Shown here piece by piece: positions 54,356-63,510 of a DNA stretch of 64,000 nucleotides. Below the pieces are notes generated by a model. The model saw nothing but the letters and a program-made list of their open reading frames with translations. It did no database searches and was not told the DNA's origin. The translations under genes and the position numbers were made by a program. The DNA is from Arachidicoccus terrestris. GTDB taxonomy: Bacteria; Bacteroidota; Bacteroidia; Chitinophagales; Chitinophagaceae. The stretch spans positions 744,001 through 808,000 of the forward strand of contig NZ_CP083387.1 in assembly GCF_020042345.1 (NCBI RefSeq), written 5' to 3'. Positions within the stretch are counted from its first letter, which is position 1. Each line of letters starts with the position of its first letter.

Positions 54356-55597
54356 ATGGCTACATCAATGAAAGCAATCGTACTAAAGTGTCAATACGTA
54401 TCACAAAGAAGCCTGCTTCTGTTATCCGCGATAGCTCTGTCTTTTTTCTGCGCCCCGCATGCCCGGTCACAACAAAAGCGTATCACCTCACGATATCAGG
54501 TAGCACCTTCCCCCCAGTGGACCCAGCTATTTACACGACAGACAGGATGGACCGGCGGTGACGGCATCTATTCCATCAGACTTCCAAAAGACTTCAATAA
54601 CCCATACATCAATCCTGAGAAAGACAATATTCTGTTCCTGTTCAGTGATTCCGTAATTGATACGCTGATTAACAATCAGCCCTCTGAAAACGGCTGGACC
54701 ATGATCCATAATGCAGTCGCGGTTTTAAATGGAACAACACCAAAGCCAGACGCTTTACATTTTCACTGGCCGGAATCCGAGGACGGAAAACCAGCATCTG
54801 TATTTATTCCGGCGGGGCAAAGTGCTCAGCCCGGTAAACCCAAAGACGACTCTATCTATTACTGGTTAGGTGACGGTATCGCACTTAGCGACAACAACAA
54901 AAATGCAGGCCATCAAAAAGCAGCACTCGCTATTTTTGCCTATAAAATGATCAATTATAGTCCGGAGCCATTCGGATTTAAAGACATCGCCAATGAACTG
55001 CTGCTTACAGACAGTCATTTTGAGATACTGCGCCGCATTGAAATCCCTATGCTTGCAAAAGGAAATTTTGGCGCAGGAATCTATAAGGATACTATCAACA
55101 ACCCTTCTGATCATACACCCTATATTTATATCTATGGCGTTCGCGGCAGCCATAAAGGCCTGGTCATCGCCCGTACGACAGAAAAGGAATTGACAGCTCC
55201 TGAAAAATGGCAATACTATTCAGATGCCGGCTGGTCAACAGACATGCACCGGTCTATAGATGTCACAGCACACGTCTCCAATGAGCTCAGTGTGACACGT
55301 ACGCCGGATGGACAGTACGCATTAATATTTCAGCTGGATGGCATCCAGCCTTACATAGGTATGAAACTGGCACCTACACCTTACGGCCCGTTTGGCCCCA
55401 CCGATACGCTCTGGCACTGTGAGGAACCCGACGCTACCAACAAGTTGTTAGTCTATAACGCGAAGGCACACCCAAGTATTTCTCCTTCGGGAACGTTACT
55501 TATCAGCTATAACGTCAATTCGTTGGCGTTTATAAAAACACTGAAAGAAGAGCCTACCTTTTACCGTCCCCGATTCTTGCTGCTCAAATGGAAATAA
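54356..55597 (+). CDS. secreted propeller-like protein (DUF4185-like)
   Basis: The 413-residue protein has a signal peptide (to about residue 39, CAPHARSQQ). The mature part has features of a five-bladed beta-propeller of the DUF4185/DUF5005 kind, related to glycosidases of GH43-like clans: QTGWTGGDGIYSIRLPKD, NILFLFSDSVIDT, YIYIYGVRGS and, near the end, YNAKAHPSISPSGTLLISYN. The final motif is the clearest family mark. No activity has been established that I can assign from sequence. It precedes a TonB receptor by about 210 bp but is otherwise alone. Confidence 0.6.
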   Translation: MATSMKAIVLKCQYVSQRSLLLLSAIALSFFCAPHARSQQKRITSRYQVAPSPQWTQLFTRQTGWTGGDGIYSIRLPKDFNNPYINPEKDNILFLFSDSVIDTLINNQPSENGWTMIHNAVAVLNGTTPKPDALHFHWPESEDGKPASVFIPAGQSAQPGKPKDDSIYYWLGDGIALSDNNKNAGHQKAALAIFAYKMINYSPEPFGFKDIANELLLTDSHFEILRRIEIPMLAKGNFGAGIYKDTINNPSDHTPYIYIYGVRGSHKGLVIARTTEKELTAPEKWQYYSDAGWSTDMHRSIDVTAHVSNELSVTRTPDGQYALIFQLDGIQPYIGMKLAPTPYGPFGPTDTLWHCEEPDATNKLLVYNAKAHPSISPSGTLLISYNVNSLAFIKTLKEEPTFYRPRFLLLKWK

Positions 55598-55652
55598 AAA
55601 TAAAAAATAAATCATCTTCTATTTCATTAAACAACAACGAAGTAGGATCCAT

Positions 55653-55799
55653 ATGAAAAAAAAATATCCGCCTGCCACGTATTTAAGTGGGAAGGAATAC
55701 GGATTATATCGCCTCTACGCATTACATTTGCTCCGATTTTATCCAGAGCTATTAATTCAAACTTTAATCATTGTATCTACATTCAGCACAGCTGAATAA
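55653..55799 (+). other. short upstream open frame and hairpin before TonB receptor
   Basis: An ATG at 55653 opens 48 codons ending 10 nt before the receptor start. The same stretch can fold: ATCCG (55666-55670) with CGGAT (55700-55704), enclosing CCAC (55675-55678) with GTGG (55687-55690). At 55723-55730 TACATTTG resembles a -7 element, which would place transcription after this hairpin. It is not a recognisable cobalamin riboswitch. Confidence 0.25.
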
Positions 55800-55809
55800 A
55801 GCATCGTTT

Positions 55810-57672
55810 ATGAAAAAGTTACTCATCGTTATAGGCGCCTTAGCTACCCTCCCTACATTTGCACAAAAAAAAGAAACAAACAGCAACGAATTAGATGATG
55901 TTATCATCCAGGGGAACCGCATTCAGACGCCTTTTAGTCAGGCAACACGTGACATCCAAATCATTACCCAGGCTCAAATCGAGCAACTCCCTGTAAGGTC
56001 CATCAATGAAGTATTGTCCTACATAAGTGGTGTCGATATCCGCCAACGCGGCCCCTTCGGTGCACAGGCAGATATCTCCATCGACGGCGGCACTTCTGAA
56101 CAAACACTTGTACTTTTAAACGGCGTAAAATTAATTGATGCGCAGTCAGCACATAACATGATGAACATTCCGGTTCCGTTAAGTGCCATTGATCACATTG
56201 AAATACTCAGAGGCGCCGCTGCCAGAATTTACGGCATCAACGCACTGACAGGCGCCATTAATATCGTCACTAAAACAGAGGATCATCCCTCACTTACTGT
56301 CGACATCCAGGCCGGGAGTTCCTTTAAAAATAAAGAACAAGGGGACGGGGACGGTATATACAAAGGGGGCGCCGCCGAACTCACCGGCACCTTTGGTTCC
56401 GGGGCGTTCAATAATCTACTGTCCGCTTCACACAGCGATTACAACGGGCAGCGTTATAATTCCGCATCAAAATCGACCCGCCTTTTTTATAATGGAAATT
56501 ATAACATCGATACCAATAATACCATTCAGGCGATGGCAGGATACGCCAGAAGCCATTATGGCGCCAACGGATTTTATGCAGCTCCCGGTGATATAAACTC
56601 TGCGGAGATTGTTGAATCTTCCGTTTTTAGTGTATCCTCCAGACACCGCTTCGGTAATTTCATGCTATCGCCAAGAATCAGCGACCGTTATGGAGAGGAC
56701 GATTACAGATACTTTAAAGATGATCTGAGCAAGGCACGTTCTTTACATTATACGAATGCTCTGATGCTTGAGCTAAACAGCAGTTTGAATACAGGGATTG
56801 GTGTTATCGGCCTCGGCTGGGAATCCAGATTAGAAAAGATCAGCAGTTCAAATATAGGCAAACATTCAAGAGATAATCACGGTGCCTACGCAGAGCTGCG
56901 AACAGGTATCGGCGAAAAATTACAAGGAACAGTGGGCGCTTATGCCAATTATAATACCGATTACGGATGGCAGGTCTACCCGGGTATCGACCTCGCCTAT
57001 CTGCTTGATGCGCACTGGAAAATTTCCGCCAGCATCGGCTCGGGTGAAAGAATCCCTTCTTTCACCGATCTGTATCTGAACCAGCTGCCGGGCAATATAG
57101 GCAACGAATCCATACAGGCGGAGAGCGCCTGGAACTATGAAGGTAATATTCAGTACAATAAGCAGCACCTGAAAATTCAGGCCGGATATTTTTACCGCAT
57201 CATCAGCGATTTTATTGACTGGGTAAGAGCAGACGCCTCAGAACCGTATTCTCCCATTAATTTTGGCAAAAACAAAATTCAGGGTGTCTACGGCAGGATT
57301 CAGCAAGACTTTAGCCTGGGCAGCAAGCAGTCTTTCAGCTATCACGTCACCTATAATTATCTGCATCCCATTATCGACCGGACAACAGAAATCCAATCCA
57401 AGTATACCTTAGAATCACTGAAACATCAATTCACCACAGGCATCAATTATTCTATCAATCACCTGTCCTTCCAGCTGGAAAACCGGTTGCTGAAACGTGA
57501 ACTCGCCGAGGCATACGATGTAGCTGATCTGCGCGCCAACTACCAGTTCAAAAGAGCACTGATCTATATGGAAGTCAATAATCTGTTTGACGCGAAATAC
57601 ACGGAGGCCGGCGCCGTTCCGATGCCTACGCGCTGGTTTGGACTGGGCGTAAAATTCAGGTGGAGCAAATAA
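55810..57672 (+). CDS. TonB-dependent receptor (BtuB/CirA-like)
   Basis: ATG 55810 gives a signal peptide (MKKLLIVIGALATLPTFAQ) and a protein of 620 residues, much smaller than SusC. The TonB box region and plug are present (ELDDVIIQGNRIQTPFSQAT, INEVLSYISGVDIRQRGPFG, HIEILRGAAARIYGINALTG), and the barrel ends with RWFGLGVKFRW. This is the size and layout of receptors for vitamin B12, siderophores or similar small ligands. No cobalamin riboswitch was recognised upstream, and no uptake lipoprotein or ABC transporter is next to it. The ligand is therefore open. Confidence 0.88.
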   Translation: MKKLLIVIGALATLPTFAQKKETNSNELDDVIIQGNRIQTPFSQATRDIQIITQAQIEQLPVRSINEVLSYISGVDIRQRGPFGAQADISIDGGTSEQTLVLLNGVKLIDAQSAHNMMNIPVPLSAIDHIEILRGAAARIYGINALTGAINIVTKTEDHPSLTVDIQAGSSFKNKEQGDGDGIYKGGAAELTGTFGSGAFNNLLSASHSDYNGQRYNSASKSTRLFYNGNYNIDTNNTIQAMAGYARSHYGANGFYAAPGDINSAEIVESSVFSVSSRHRFGNFMLSPRISDRYGEDDYRYFKDDLSKARSLHYTNALMLELNSSLNTGIGVIGLGWESRLEKISSSNIGKHSRDNHGAYAELRTGIGEKLQGTVGAYANYNTDYGWQVYPGIDLAYLLDAHWKISASIGSGERIPSFTDLYLNQLPGNIGNESIQAESAWNYEGNIQYNKQHLKIQAGYFYRIISDFIDWVRADASEPYSPINFGKNKIQGVYGRIQQDFSLGSKQSFSYHVTYNYLHPIIDRTTEIQSKYTLESLKHQFTTGINYSINHLSFQLENRLLKRELAEAYDVADLRANYQFKRALIYMEVNNLFDAKYTEAGAVPMPTRWFGLGVKFRWSK

Positions 57673-57966
57673 GCCTACGCCCGGAAAACGGGGACGAGAC
57701 TAAACGATCCGCCGCAAGGCCGGTATGGCATCCGGTATAAAACGACATGGCCCTGTAACCCGCAGTTGGCCTACCGGTAAGTTCAGTAATCATTTAGCGT
57801 ATACACAGGTCAAGGTTTCCGGATTAACAGGCGGAGGATCCGGAAACCCCTACAAGGCTTTTCGGTTAAATGAAGTATATTGCAGAAAGGAAGCTTTGAC
57901 AGTTGTACAGGTAGTGATGACTGTCACCAAGCCATTCCGGCCTCATACATATTTTAATCGGATGAC

Positions 57967-59172
57967 ATGAAGCTCAAATCCAGCGAGCCGTTCTGGTTGG
58001 TAAAAAATGGCCTGCTACACACCTACCCTTCCCTGCGGGAAGATATGGAGACGGAAGTCTTGATCATAGGCGGTGGCATTACCGGAAGCCTCATTGCCCA
58101 CCAGTGCATGCAGGAGGGCTATCAGACAATGGTGGTTGATAAAAGAGAAATTGCCAGCGGCAGCACCTCCGCTACCACTTCAATGCTGCAATACGAAATT
58201 GACGTCCCTCTTTATCAACTCATTGACAAAATCGGACAGGAAGGTGCCGTCAGCTCCTACCAGGCCTGTTATCATGCCATTGACCAACTTGGCCAAATAG
58301 CCAGGGAGGTCAGATCCGACAGTGGGTTTACAAAGAAAGATTCCCTGTATTTCTCGGCTTTCAAGAAAGACAACGCCTGGTTAAAAAAGGAATTTGAGAC
58401 AAGAAAGAAATATGGCTTTCCCGTCGAGTGGCTGAGTGCCGGGGACATTCAGGACAGCTATCACATACAGCATACGCACGGAGGGATACTGTCCAAACAG
58501 GGAGGCAGTATTGACGCATTCCGCCTCACGCACGACATCCTGGCCCATAATCATAAAAAGGGCATGCCTGTTTACGACAAAACAGCTATCAGCAAAGTCA
58601 TTTACCATCCGAATAAACCGAAAGCCATTACCGGATATGGCAATATCATCCGGGCCAAAACCATCATTTACTGTAACGGATATGAAAGTACGGAAATCAT
58701 TAAAGACAAGTTTGTCAACTTACTATCCACTTATGCCATTGTGGGCGAAAGATTTCAGGAACATCAAAACTACTTTAAGGACCTGCTGGTCTGGAACACG
58801 GCTTCTCCCTACATCTATATGCGCCTCACAGACGATAACAGGTTGCTGATCGGCGGAGAAGACGAACCGTTTAAAGATACAGCCGAACGTGATTCACTAC
58901 TTGGGCTAAAGCAGTTAAAACTGGAAAAACAGCTGAACAAAATATTACCGGCGCTTGACTATAGAACTGACTTTACCTGGGCCGGCACTTTTGGAGAGAC
59001 CAAAGACGGGCTGCCCTATATAGGTGCGCACCCCAACTTCCCTTCAACTTATTTTGTATTGGGCTTTGGCGGCAATGGTATCACCTTTTCTGTTATTGGT
59101 ATGGAGATGGTCGCTGCTTTTCTAAAAAAGAAAAAACATCCGTTGGCAAAATATTACCGTTTCAGGAGATAA
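57967..59172 (+). CDS. FAD-dependent oxidoreductase (DadA/glycine oxidase type)
   Basis: The 401-residue cytoplasmic protein has an N-terminal FAD site (EVLIIGGGITGSLIAHQCMQ, then YQTMVVDKREIASGSTSATT), a central substrate domain and a C-terminal FAD-closing segment (LPYIGAHPNFPSTYFVLGFG, with GNGITFSVIGMEM). This is the DAO fold of glycine oxidase, sarcosine oxidase and D-amino-acid dehydrogenase. It follows the TonB receptor by 294 bp, with no gene recognised between. The substrate is unknown. The stop of an 81-codon frame upstream overlaps the start as ATGA, but that frame does not look like a gene. Confidence 0.85.
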   Translation: MKLKSSEPFWLVKNGLLHTYPSLREDMETEVLIIGGGITGSLIAHQCMQEGYQTMVVDKREIASGSTSATTSMLQYEIDVPLYQLIDKIGQEGAVSSYQACYHAIDQLGQIAREVRSDSGFTKKDSLYFSAFKKDNAWLKKEFETRKKYGFPVEWLSAGDIQDSYHIQHTHGGILSKQGGSIDAFRLTHDILAHNHKKGMPVYDKTAISKVIYHPNKPKAITGYGNIIRAKTIIYCNGYESTEIIKDKFVNLLSTYAIVGERFQEHQNYFKDLLVWNTASPYIYMRLTDDNRLLIGGEDEPFKDTAERDSLLGLKQLKLEKQLNKILPALDYRTDFTWAGTFGETKDGLPYIGAHPNFPSTYFVLGFGGNGITFSVIGMEMVAAFLKKKKHPLAKYYRFRR

Positions 59173-59253
59173 AAGCACTTAACTGAAATTGAGTTTTTTT
59201 CGAAGACCGCCATGAGCCACCGCGATATGTTTCATTTTGTAATAGTGATATTT

Positions 59254-59712
59254 TTATACCGCGCTTGCCAGGTTATCTCTTCTGATTTCAAGTACCTGTA
59301 GCTTTGCCGTCAACAGTTTAATCTTCTGAATAATGGCCTGCAGGTCATTTAACCAATCTTCATTCAGCCTTTCATACATATTGATTTCACTTAAAAAGTA
59401 CAGATGGGTATTAATAATATCCCTGGGGCTGTTTCCCGAAAAGACCCGCAGTAACAGACCGACCAATCCCTTGCTAATGGGATTGTCACTATCGGCAGTA
59501 AAATAGACCTTATCCTCCATCAAACTGGCCTTAATCCAGATATTACTTTTAGAGGCTTTCACCTCATGCTCCTTATCCAATTCATCGTTAGGAATAGGAT
59601 CAAGATCATTGCCGACCTGAATCAGTTTTCTGAAGTAGGGAAAACGATGCTTCTTATCAGAGAACTGCTCGAATTCTTCAATGATCTTGTCCTGTATATT
59701 ATCAATTTTCAT
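59254..59712 (-). CDS. SufE-like protein lacking the catalytic cysteine
   Basis: From ATG 59712 the product is 152 residues with the SufE fold: DKIIEEFEQFSDKKHRFPYF, then PIPNDELDKEHEVKASKSNI, KVYFTADSDNPISKGLVGLL, FSGNSPRDIINTHLYFLSEI. SufE accepts persulfide from SufS on a Cys in K-G-C-Q-S; here the site reads KASKS, with Ser54 in place of the Cys, and the protein has no cysteine at all. It therefore cannot act as a sulfur acceptor by the known route. It may have a regulatory or structural role, or be on the way to loss. No suf genes are nearby. It converges on the FAD oxidoreductase gene. Confidence 0.75.
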   Translation of the reverse strand: MKIDNIQDKIIEEFEQFSDKKHRFPYFRKLIQVGNDLDPIPNDELDKEHEVKASKSNIWIKASLMEDKVYFTADSDNPISKGLVGLLLRVFSGNSPRDIINTHLYFLSEINMYERLNEDWLNDLQAIIQKIKLLTAKLQVLEIRRDNLASAV

Positions 59713-60196
59713 ATGATTCAATTTTTAGCGTAAAGAAACGGGGGATTACAAATTTAAGGTTTTATGGTTAAAGTTGACGGACTATTTGCCGGCCGTTTTC
59801 CTTCTTCCATTTTTCAAGTCTGATCATCCTATGGCCTTTGTTCCTGCGTCAGTTCGTTCCGCTCATTTAGCGGATCTCATTGTCTCTGAGACGACAGGAG
59901 GCGTTTATTCTTAAACCATGATTATGTGTAAATTTGCGCGCATATATAAAAAGCAATCATACTGAAAATAAAATATAAGCAGAAAAAGCTTTAGGTTCTT
60001 ATCCTTCAAAAAACTTTTTTTAATTAATGTTTTCAATAAATTCATTGTCAATAATTAATAAAAGGCAACTGAAACATAAAAGAAGAACATCTTCCCAAAT
60101 AGACTATACAATAGCTGCATTAGCGGTGCACCAAAAAAAAAGCATAAAATCTGATGAAACAGATTTTATGCTTTTGAATCTTCACTGCTAAATCAT
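59713..60196. other. intergenic region with small hairpins
   Basis: These 480 bp hold no recognised gene. TCCGCT (59858-59863) pairs with AGCGGA (59869-59874), and GTCTC-t-GAGAC lies just downstream. The right part is A+T rich and ends in the terminator of the lipoprotein gene (60133-60175). Confidence 0.5.
60133..60175 (-). terminator. Rho-independent terminator of the lipoprotein/TonB operon
   Basis: AAAAGCATAAAATCTG (60138-60153) and CAGATTTTATGCTTTT (60160-60175) are perfect 16-bp arms with a 6-nt loop. On the minus strand the stem is followed by a run of T. It ends the leftward unit that starts at 63437. Confidence 0.92.
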
Positions 60197-60982
60197 CTAT
60201 TCAACCGTTTGCACGCGCAAATGAAATAAAGTCGCGAAGTCGGTCGCGCCATACGGTGCGTTAATATCGTTGCTGGCTTTGGAGAAGCTATCGTCATACC
60301 AGGGATACTGCTGTGCCAGTTTATCTTTAATACCATGCCTCAGGTCCACGACCAGATCAAAGGTTTGTCCCGGCTCCACAACACTGAAATAGCCGTTTAG
60401 GCCAATGCGTAGATTCGATGTTCCATCCGCACTTTTGTCAGCATATTCATAATGAAGGCCGCCATGATCGGCCAGCCCATTGAGGTTAACATAGCCCAGC
60501 AGCGGGTCACCGTCATCATTGACCTGACCAGTCGGTTTAACAGAACCCGATGCGACCGGTACAAAGAAGAACTGATGAATGCTGGCACCTCCTTCCGGAT
60601 CACCCTCCTCCGTATATTCGCCGTTACTGGAAGAACCATCCTCACCCCTGAACGCAATCTGGAACCTGTATTGATGATCTGCATGCATCACCACGGTGGG
60701 AGTTTCTGCCTTTACGGTATCGTTCCCTTTGATCGTGTAATACTGTCCGGTTGCCCCGTCCACATATAAGGTCACAGGATCGCCGTCAGCCGTAAATACG
60801 GTGTTGATCCCACTGCCGGTGGCATGTCCCGGCGTAATGATCATTTGGGTGGATGAGATAAATTCCTGAGGGGCCACCTTTTGCCCGGTGGTGGGTGGCG
60901 TCTTTGAGCAGGCGCTAAATAACAATGCACCTGATAAAAGGCCAGCTGCCACGGTAAGAGACGTTTTCATCTTGATTTTCAT
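60197..60982 (-). CDS. lipoprotein partner of the TonB receptor, unknown family
   Basis: The 261-residue protein has a lipobox (GLLSGALLFSACSKTPPTTG) and should be on the outer membrane or facing the periplasm. The mature part is a beta-rich domain with several His residues (VVMHADHQYRFQIAFRGEDG, ASIHQFFFVPV, LADHGGLHYEYADK) and acidic stretches. This would suit metal binding. It is 31 bp downstream of the TonB receptor gene and ends with a strong terminator, so the two form one operon. I recognise no named domain. The His content and the repeats over the shared promoter suggest metal uptake, as inference. Confidence 0.6.
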   Translation of the reverse strand: MKIKMKTSLTVAAGLLSGALLFSACSKTPPTTGQKVAPQEFISSTQMIITPGHATGSGINTVFTADGDPVTLYVDGATGQYYTIKGNDTVKAETPTVVMHADHQYRFQIAFRGEDGSSSNGEYTEEGDPEGGASIHQFFFVPVASGSVKPTGQVNDDGDPLLGYVNLNGLADHGGLHYEYADKSADGTSNLRIGLNGYFSVVEPGQTFDLVVDLRHGIKDKLAQQYPWYDDSFSKASNDINAPYGATDFATLFHLRVQTVE

Positions 60983-61013
60983 TTTATATAGATTTTAAGT
61001 AAAAAAGGAGCGG

Positions 61014-63437
61014 TTAAAAACGGAAAGTGGCATGCAGCTGTACATTCCGCCCGATATCATCGGCGTAGTACCGAAAACGGTTCATATAATCCCGGTAGGA
61101 GGTATTCAACAGGTTTTGCACGGAAATGTCCAGCGCGAGAGATTTGTCCCCTGTACCGATCAGCCATTTTGTACCTGCCGTGATGCCAAATAAGCCATAC
61201 GCGTCAGGCGGCTTTAGAAAATCACTTTCCGGCTCATATCTGTTTTGTCTGGCGACATACTGATAGCTACCCTGCAGATAGTTATCTATCCAGTGCCCGA
61301 CGGCAGGTAAATTCCATTGCAGGCTATTGGTAAACCGGTCTGCAGGTATAAAGGGCAGGAAGCGGTCTTCAGACAAGTCATAGGCCCGGACAATAGCAGC
61401 CTTTAACTGATATTCAAACATTTTCCCGCCATGACCGAACCGGTAGGCCGCCTGCAGGTCCAGTCCCTTTAAAAAAGCGTTGGTCTGTAAATAGCTGAAA
61501 ACAGGATAGGCACCGGTTACAGTCTGTTCAAAAGTACCCGCCGGGTTCAGGTAAATGTAATGCTGGATATACTGAAAGTATACGTTGGCGTTCAGTGAAA
61601 AATGATGGCCGTTTTTTTCAACCGTGGTGATCCATTTATAGCCATGCTCACTTTCTAATGTACTGTCACCGTATTCAATGGCGCTTACACTCTGGTGTAA
61701 ACCATAGCTATACAACTCCTCGGCATTCGGGCTGCGCCAGGCCAGTCCCAGGTTCGATCGCAATTGCCATCGTTCATTTATTTTCCACAGGGCGCCGGTT
61801 ATAAAAGAGATGTTCTGAAAGGTGCGGTCCCCTCCATAGTCATGATACCCTCCTCTCAACGTCAGTTTACCGTCATAGTAGGGCACATCTTTATTGGGCA
61901 CCACATTTCCATTGTCATCATAATACAGGTACAGATACCGCCTGCCTGCAGCATTAAAGGACTGGTAGTCACCACGCAGGCCTGCTTCCAGCTGAAATCT
62001 GTCATTTAGCATCAGCCGCCCGATGCCATAGATACCTATCGAGTTCGCGCTATAATTAGGGATAACCGGATTAGACAGCGTAACCGTGTCATTATAGTTG
62101 CTCTGCGCCCTTAGATGAATCCCTGCGGTTGTATGCCATTTACCATTATAGACCTTCTGCCAGCTTCCTTCCAGTGTATTTGTCGTCAGCACCAAATCTG
62201 TAATGGGGATCGTCGCCCGTGTAGATCTTCTTTTATCAAACTCTTTGCGGAAGTCTTTTTGCAGGTTATATTTGATTTCCAGATGACTGCCATCATTTAA
62301 ATCATACGCCAGGTTGGTTTTCAGAAGCTGGTGTGTGACCCTTTGATAGGGTGCCTTATAATCATAACTGAACATCCCCGGATCGAAAGGCCCCGTTGCA
62401 TGTATCCGAGTATATAAATCTGCAGCACTGCCGATATCCGATCCGATAAAAATCCCGAGTGCAGTCTGGTATTGGCTAAAAAACACCTCCCCTTCTCCCC
62501 TTTTTATCTTATAACCCAATGCGGCAGAAAAATTCTTTTCCTCCAGGCCCGTGTTCTCCAGATAATAATCGGGCGCTTTAAAATTACCCAGCCGCTTATA
62601 AGAGCCTTGCAGCCGCCAGGCCAGTTGCGGGATCTGCTTAAAACTGCTGCCCACCCACAGGGAGCCTGACCCGCCTCTTCCATTGGCAACACCATTCACA
62701 TTTACTTCCCCATGCAAGGCCGGATCTCCGAAAGGCAATGCCGGCGGATCTAACAGGATAACGCCTCCTAATGCTTCGGCTCCATAACGGACCGCATCTG
62801 CCCCTTTAATAACGGTAATGGAAGAAGCAATAGAAGGGTCTATCTCCGGAGCATGCTCTACGCCCCAGGCCTGCCCTTCTAACTTTACGCCGTTATTAAT
62901 GACCAGTACCCGGTTGCCATAGAGCCCGTCCACGACGGGTTTCCCGATCGTAGCGCCTGTCTGTAATATATTTAGCCCCGGTATGGCCGTCAGGATTGTA
63001 GCCAGGCTGCCACCTCTGGACCGATCCAGCGCTTTATCCTTAAGGGATATTGCCGGCGCGATTTCATTATATGATTTTGTGAGGCGGTATCCCTGAACGG
63101 TAACAGCTTCCAGATCTGTTACCGACGGCAGCAGATAAACCGTGTCACTGAGCTGCCCGTTTTGAGGATATAAATGGATTTCCAGCGGCTCATATCCTGC
63201 ACATGCAATATGTGCGTGGAATGACTTTAACGAGCTTCGAAAAATGGTAACCTTCCCTAAACTGTCCGCTCTCCATATTCTTTCATTAATCTTAACGGTG
63301 GCATTTGGCAAGGGCAAATGCGTGTGTTGATCTTTGATCAATATCGAAAATCGACTGGCATTGCTCTCAGCCTTCCCTGTTAATATATTTATCCATAAAA
63401 TGCTTAACAAGCATAAAATCCGAACCGGGTACCTCAT
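61014..63437 (-). CDS. TonB-dependent receptor, probably metal uptake
   Basis: The 807-residue receptor has a signal peptide to about residue 23 (CLLSILWINILTGKAES), a carboxypeptidase-regulatory-type beta domain and a plug with SLATILTAIPGLNILQTGAT, GLYGNRVLVINNGVKLEGQA and WGVEHAPEIDPSIASSITVI. The barrel ends in GRNVQLHATFRF. The segment from GNRVLVINNG to WGVEHAPEID is typical of ZnuD/CopB-like receptors in Bacteroidota that are often under metal-dependent repressors. The promoter region carries two copies of TTTGCAAYAAYGT. The neighbour downstream is a His-rich lipoprotein. Zinc or another metal complex is likely; the ion is not determined. Confidence 0.8.
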   Translation of the reverse strand: MRYPVRILCLLSILWINILTGKAESNASRFSILIKDQHTHLPLPNATVKINERIWRADSLGKVTIFRSSLKSFHAHIACAGYEPLEIHLYPQNGQLSDTVYLLPSVTDLEAVTVQGYRLTKSYNEIAPAISLKDKALDRSRGGSLATILTAIPGLNILQTGATIGKPVVDGLYGNRVLVINNGVKLEGQAWGVEHAPEIDPSIASSITVIKGADAVRYGAEALGGVILLDPPALPFGDPALHGEVNVNGVANGRGGSGSLWVGSSFKQIPQLAWRLQGSYKRLGNFKAPDYYLENTGLEEKNFSAALGYKIKRGEGEVFFSQYQTALGIFIGSDIGSAADLYTRIHATGPFDPGMFSYDYKAPYQRVTHQLLKTNLAYDLNDGSHLEIKYNLQKDFRKEFDKRRSTRATIPITDLVLTTNTLEGSWQKVYNGKWHTTAGIHLRAQSNYNDTVTLSNPVIPNYSANSIGIYGIGRLMLNDRFQLEAGLRGDYQSFNAAGRRYLYLYYDDNGNVVPNKDVPYYDGKLTLRGGYHDYGGDRTFQNISFITGALWKINERWQLRSNLGLAWRSPNAEELYSYGLHQSVSAIEYGDSTLESEHGYKWITTVEKNGHHFSLNANVYFQYIQHYIYLNPAGTFEQTVTGAYPVFSYLQTNAFLKGLDLQAAYRFGHGGKMFEYQLKAAIVRAYDLSEDRFLPFIPADRFTNSLQWNLPAVGHWIDNYLQGSYQYVARQNRYEPESDFLKPPDAYGLFGITAGTKWLIGTGDKSLALDISVQNLLNTSYRDYMNRFRYYADDIGRNVQLHATFRF

Positions 63438-63458
63438 GATTTATATCTAAAATCTATT

Positions 63459-63510
63459 TTTGCAATAACGTTGCATTTTGGCAAATGTATCATATAATTT
63501 GCAACAATGT
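63459..63510 (-). promoter_or_regulatory. promoter with flanking repeats, candidate metal-repressor site
   Basis: TTTGCAATAACGT (63459-63471) and TTTGCAACAATGT (63498-63510) are direct repeats that share 11 of 13 bases. The first also forms the inverted repeat TGCAA-taacg-TTGCA (63461-63475). Between them lies TACATTTG on the minus strand (63482-63489), matching TAnnTTTG, 45 nt before the receptor start. The arrangement suits a Fur/Zur-like repressor covering the promoter; the regulator itself is not in the window. Confidence 0.5.

Noticed and set aside
55621-55809. Cobalamin riboswitch before the BtuB-like receptor
   Set aside because: The conserved B12-box is not present; only short stems are seen.
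57725-57970. 81-codon frame that overlaps the FAD oxidoreductase start as ATGA
   Set aside because: The overlap suggests coupling, but the residue order is unlike a folded protein and no homologue comes to mind; a chance open frame is more likely.
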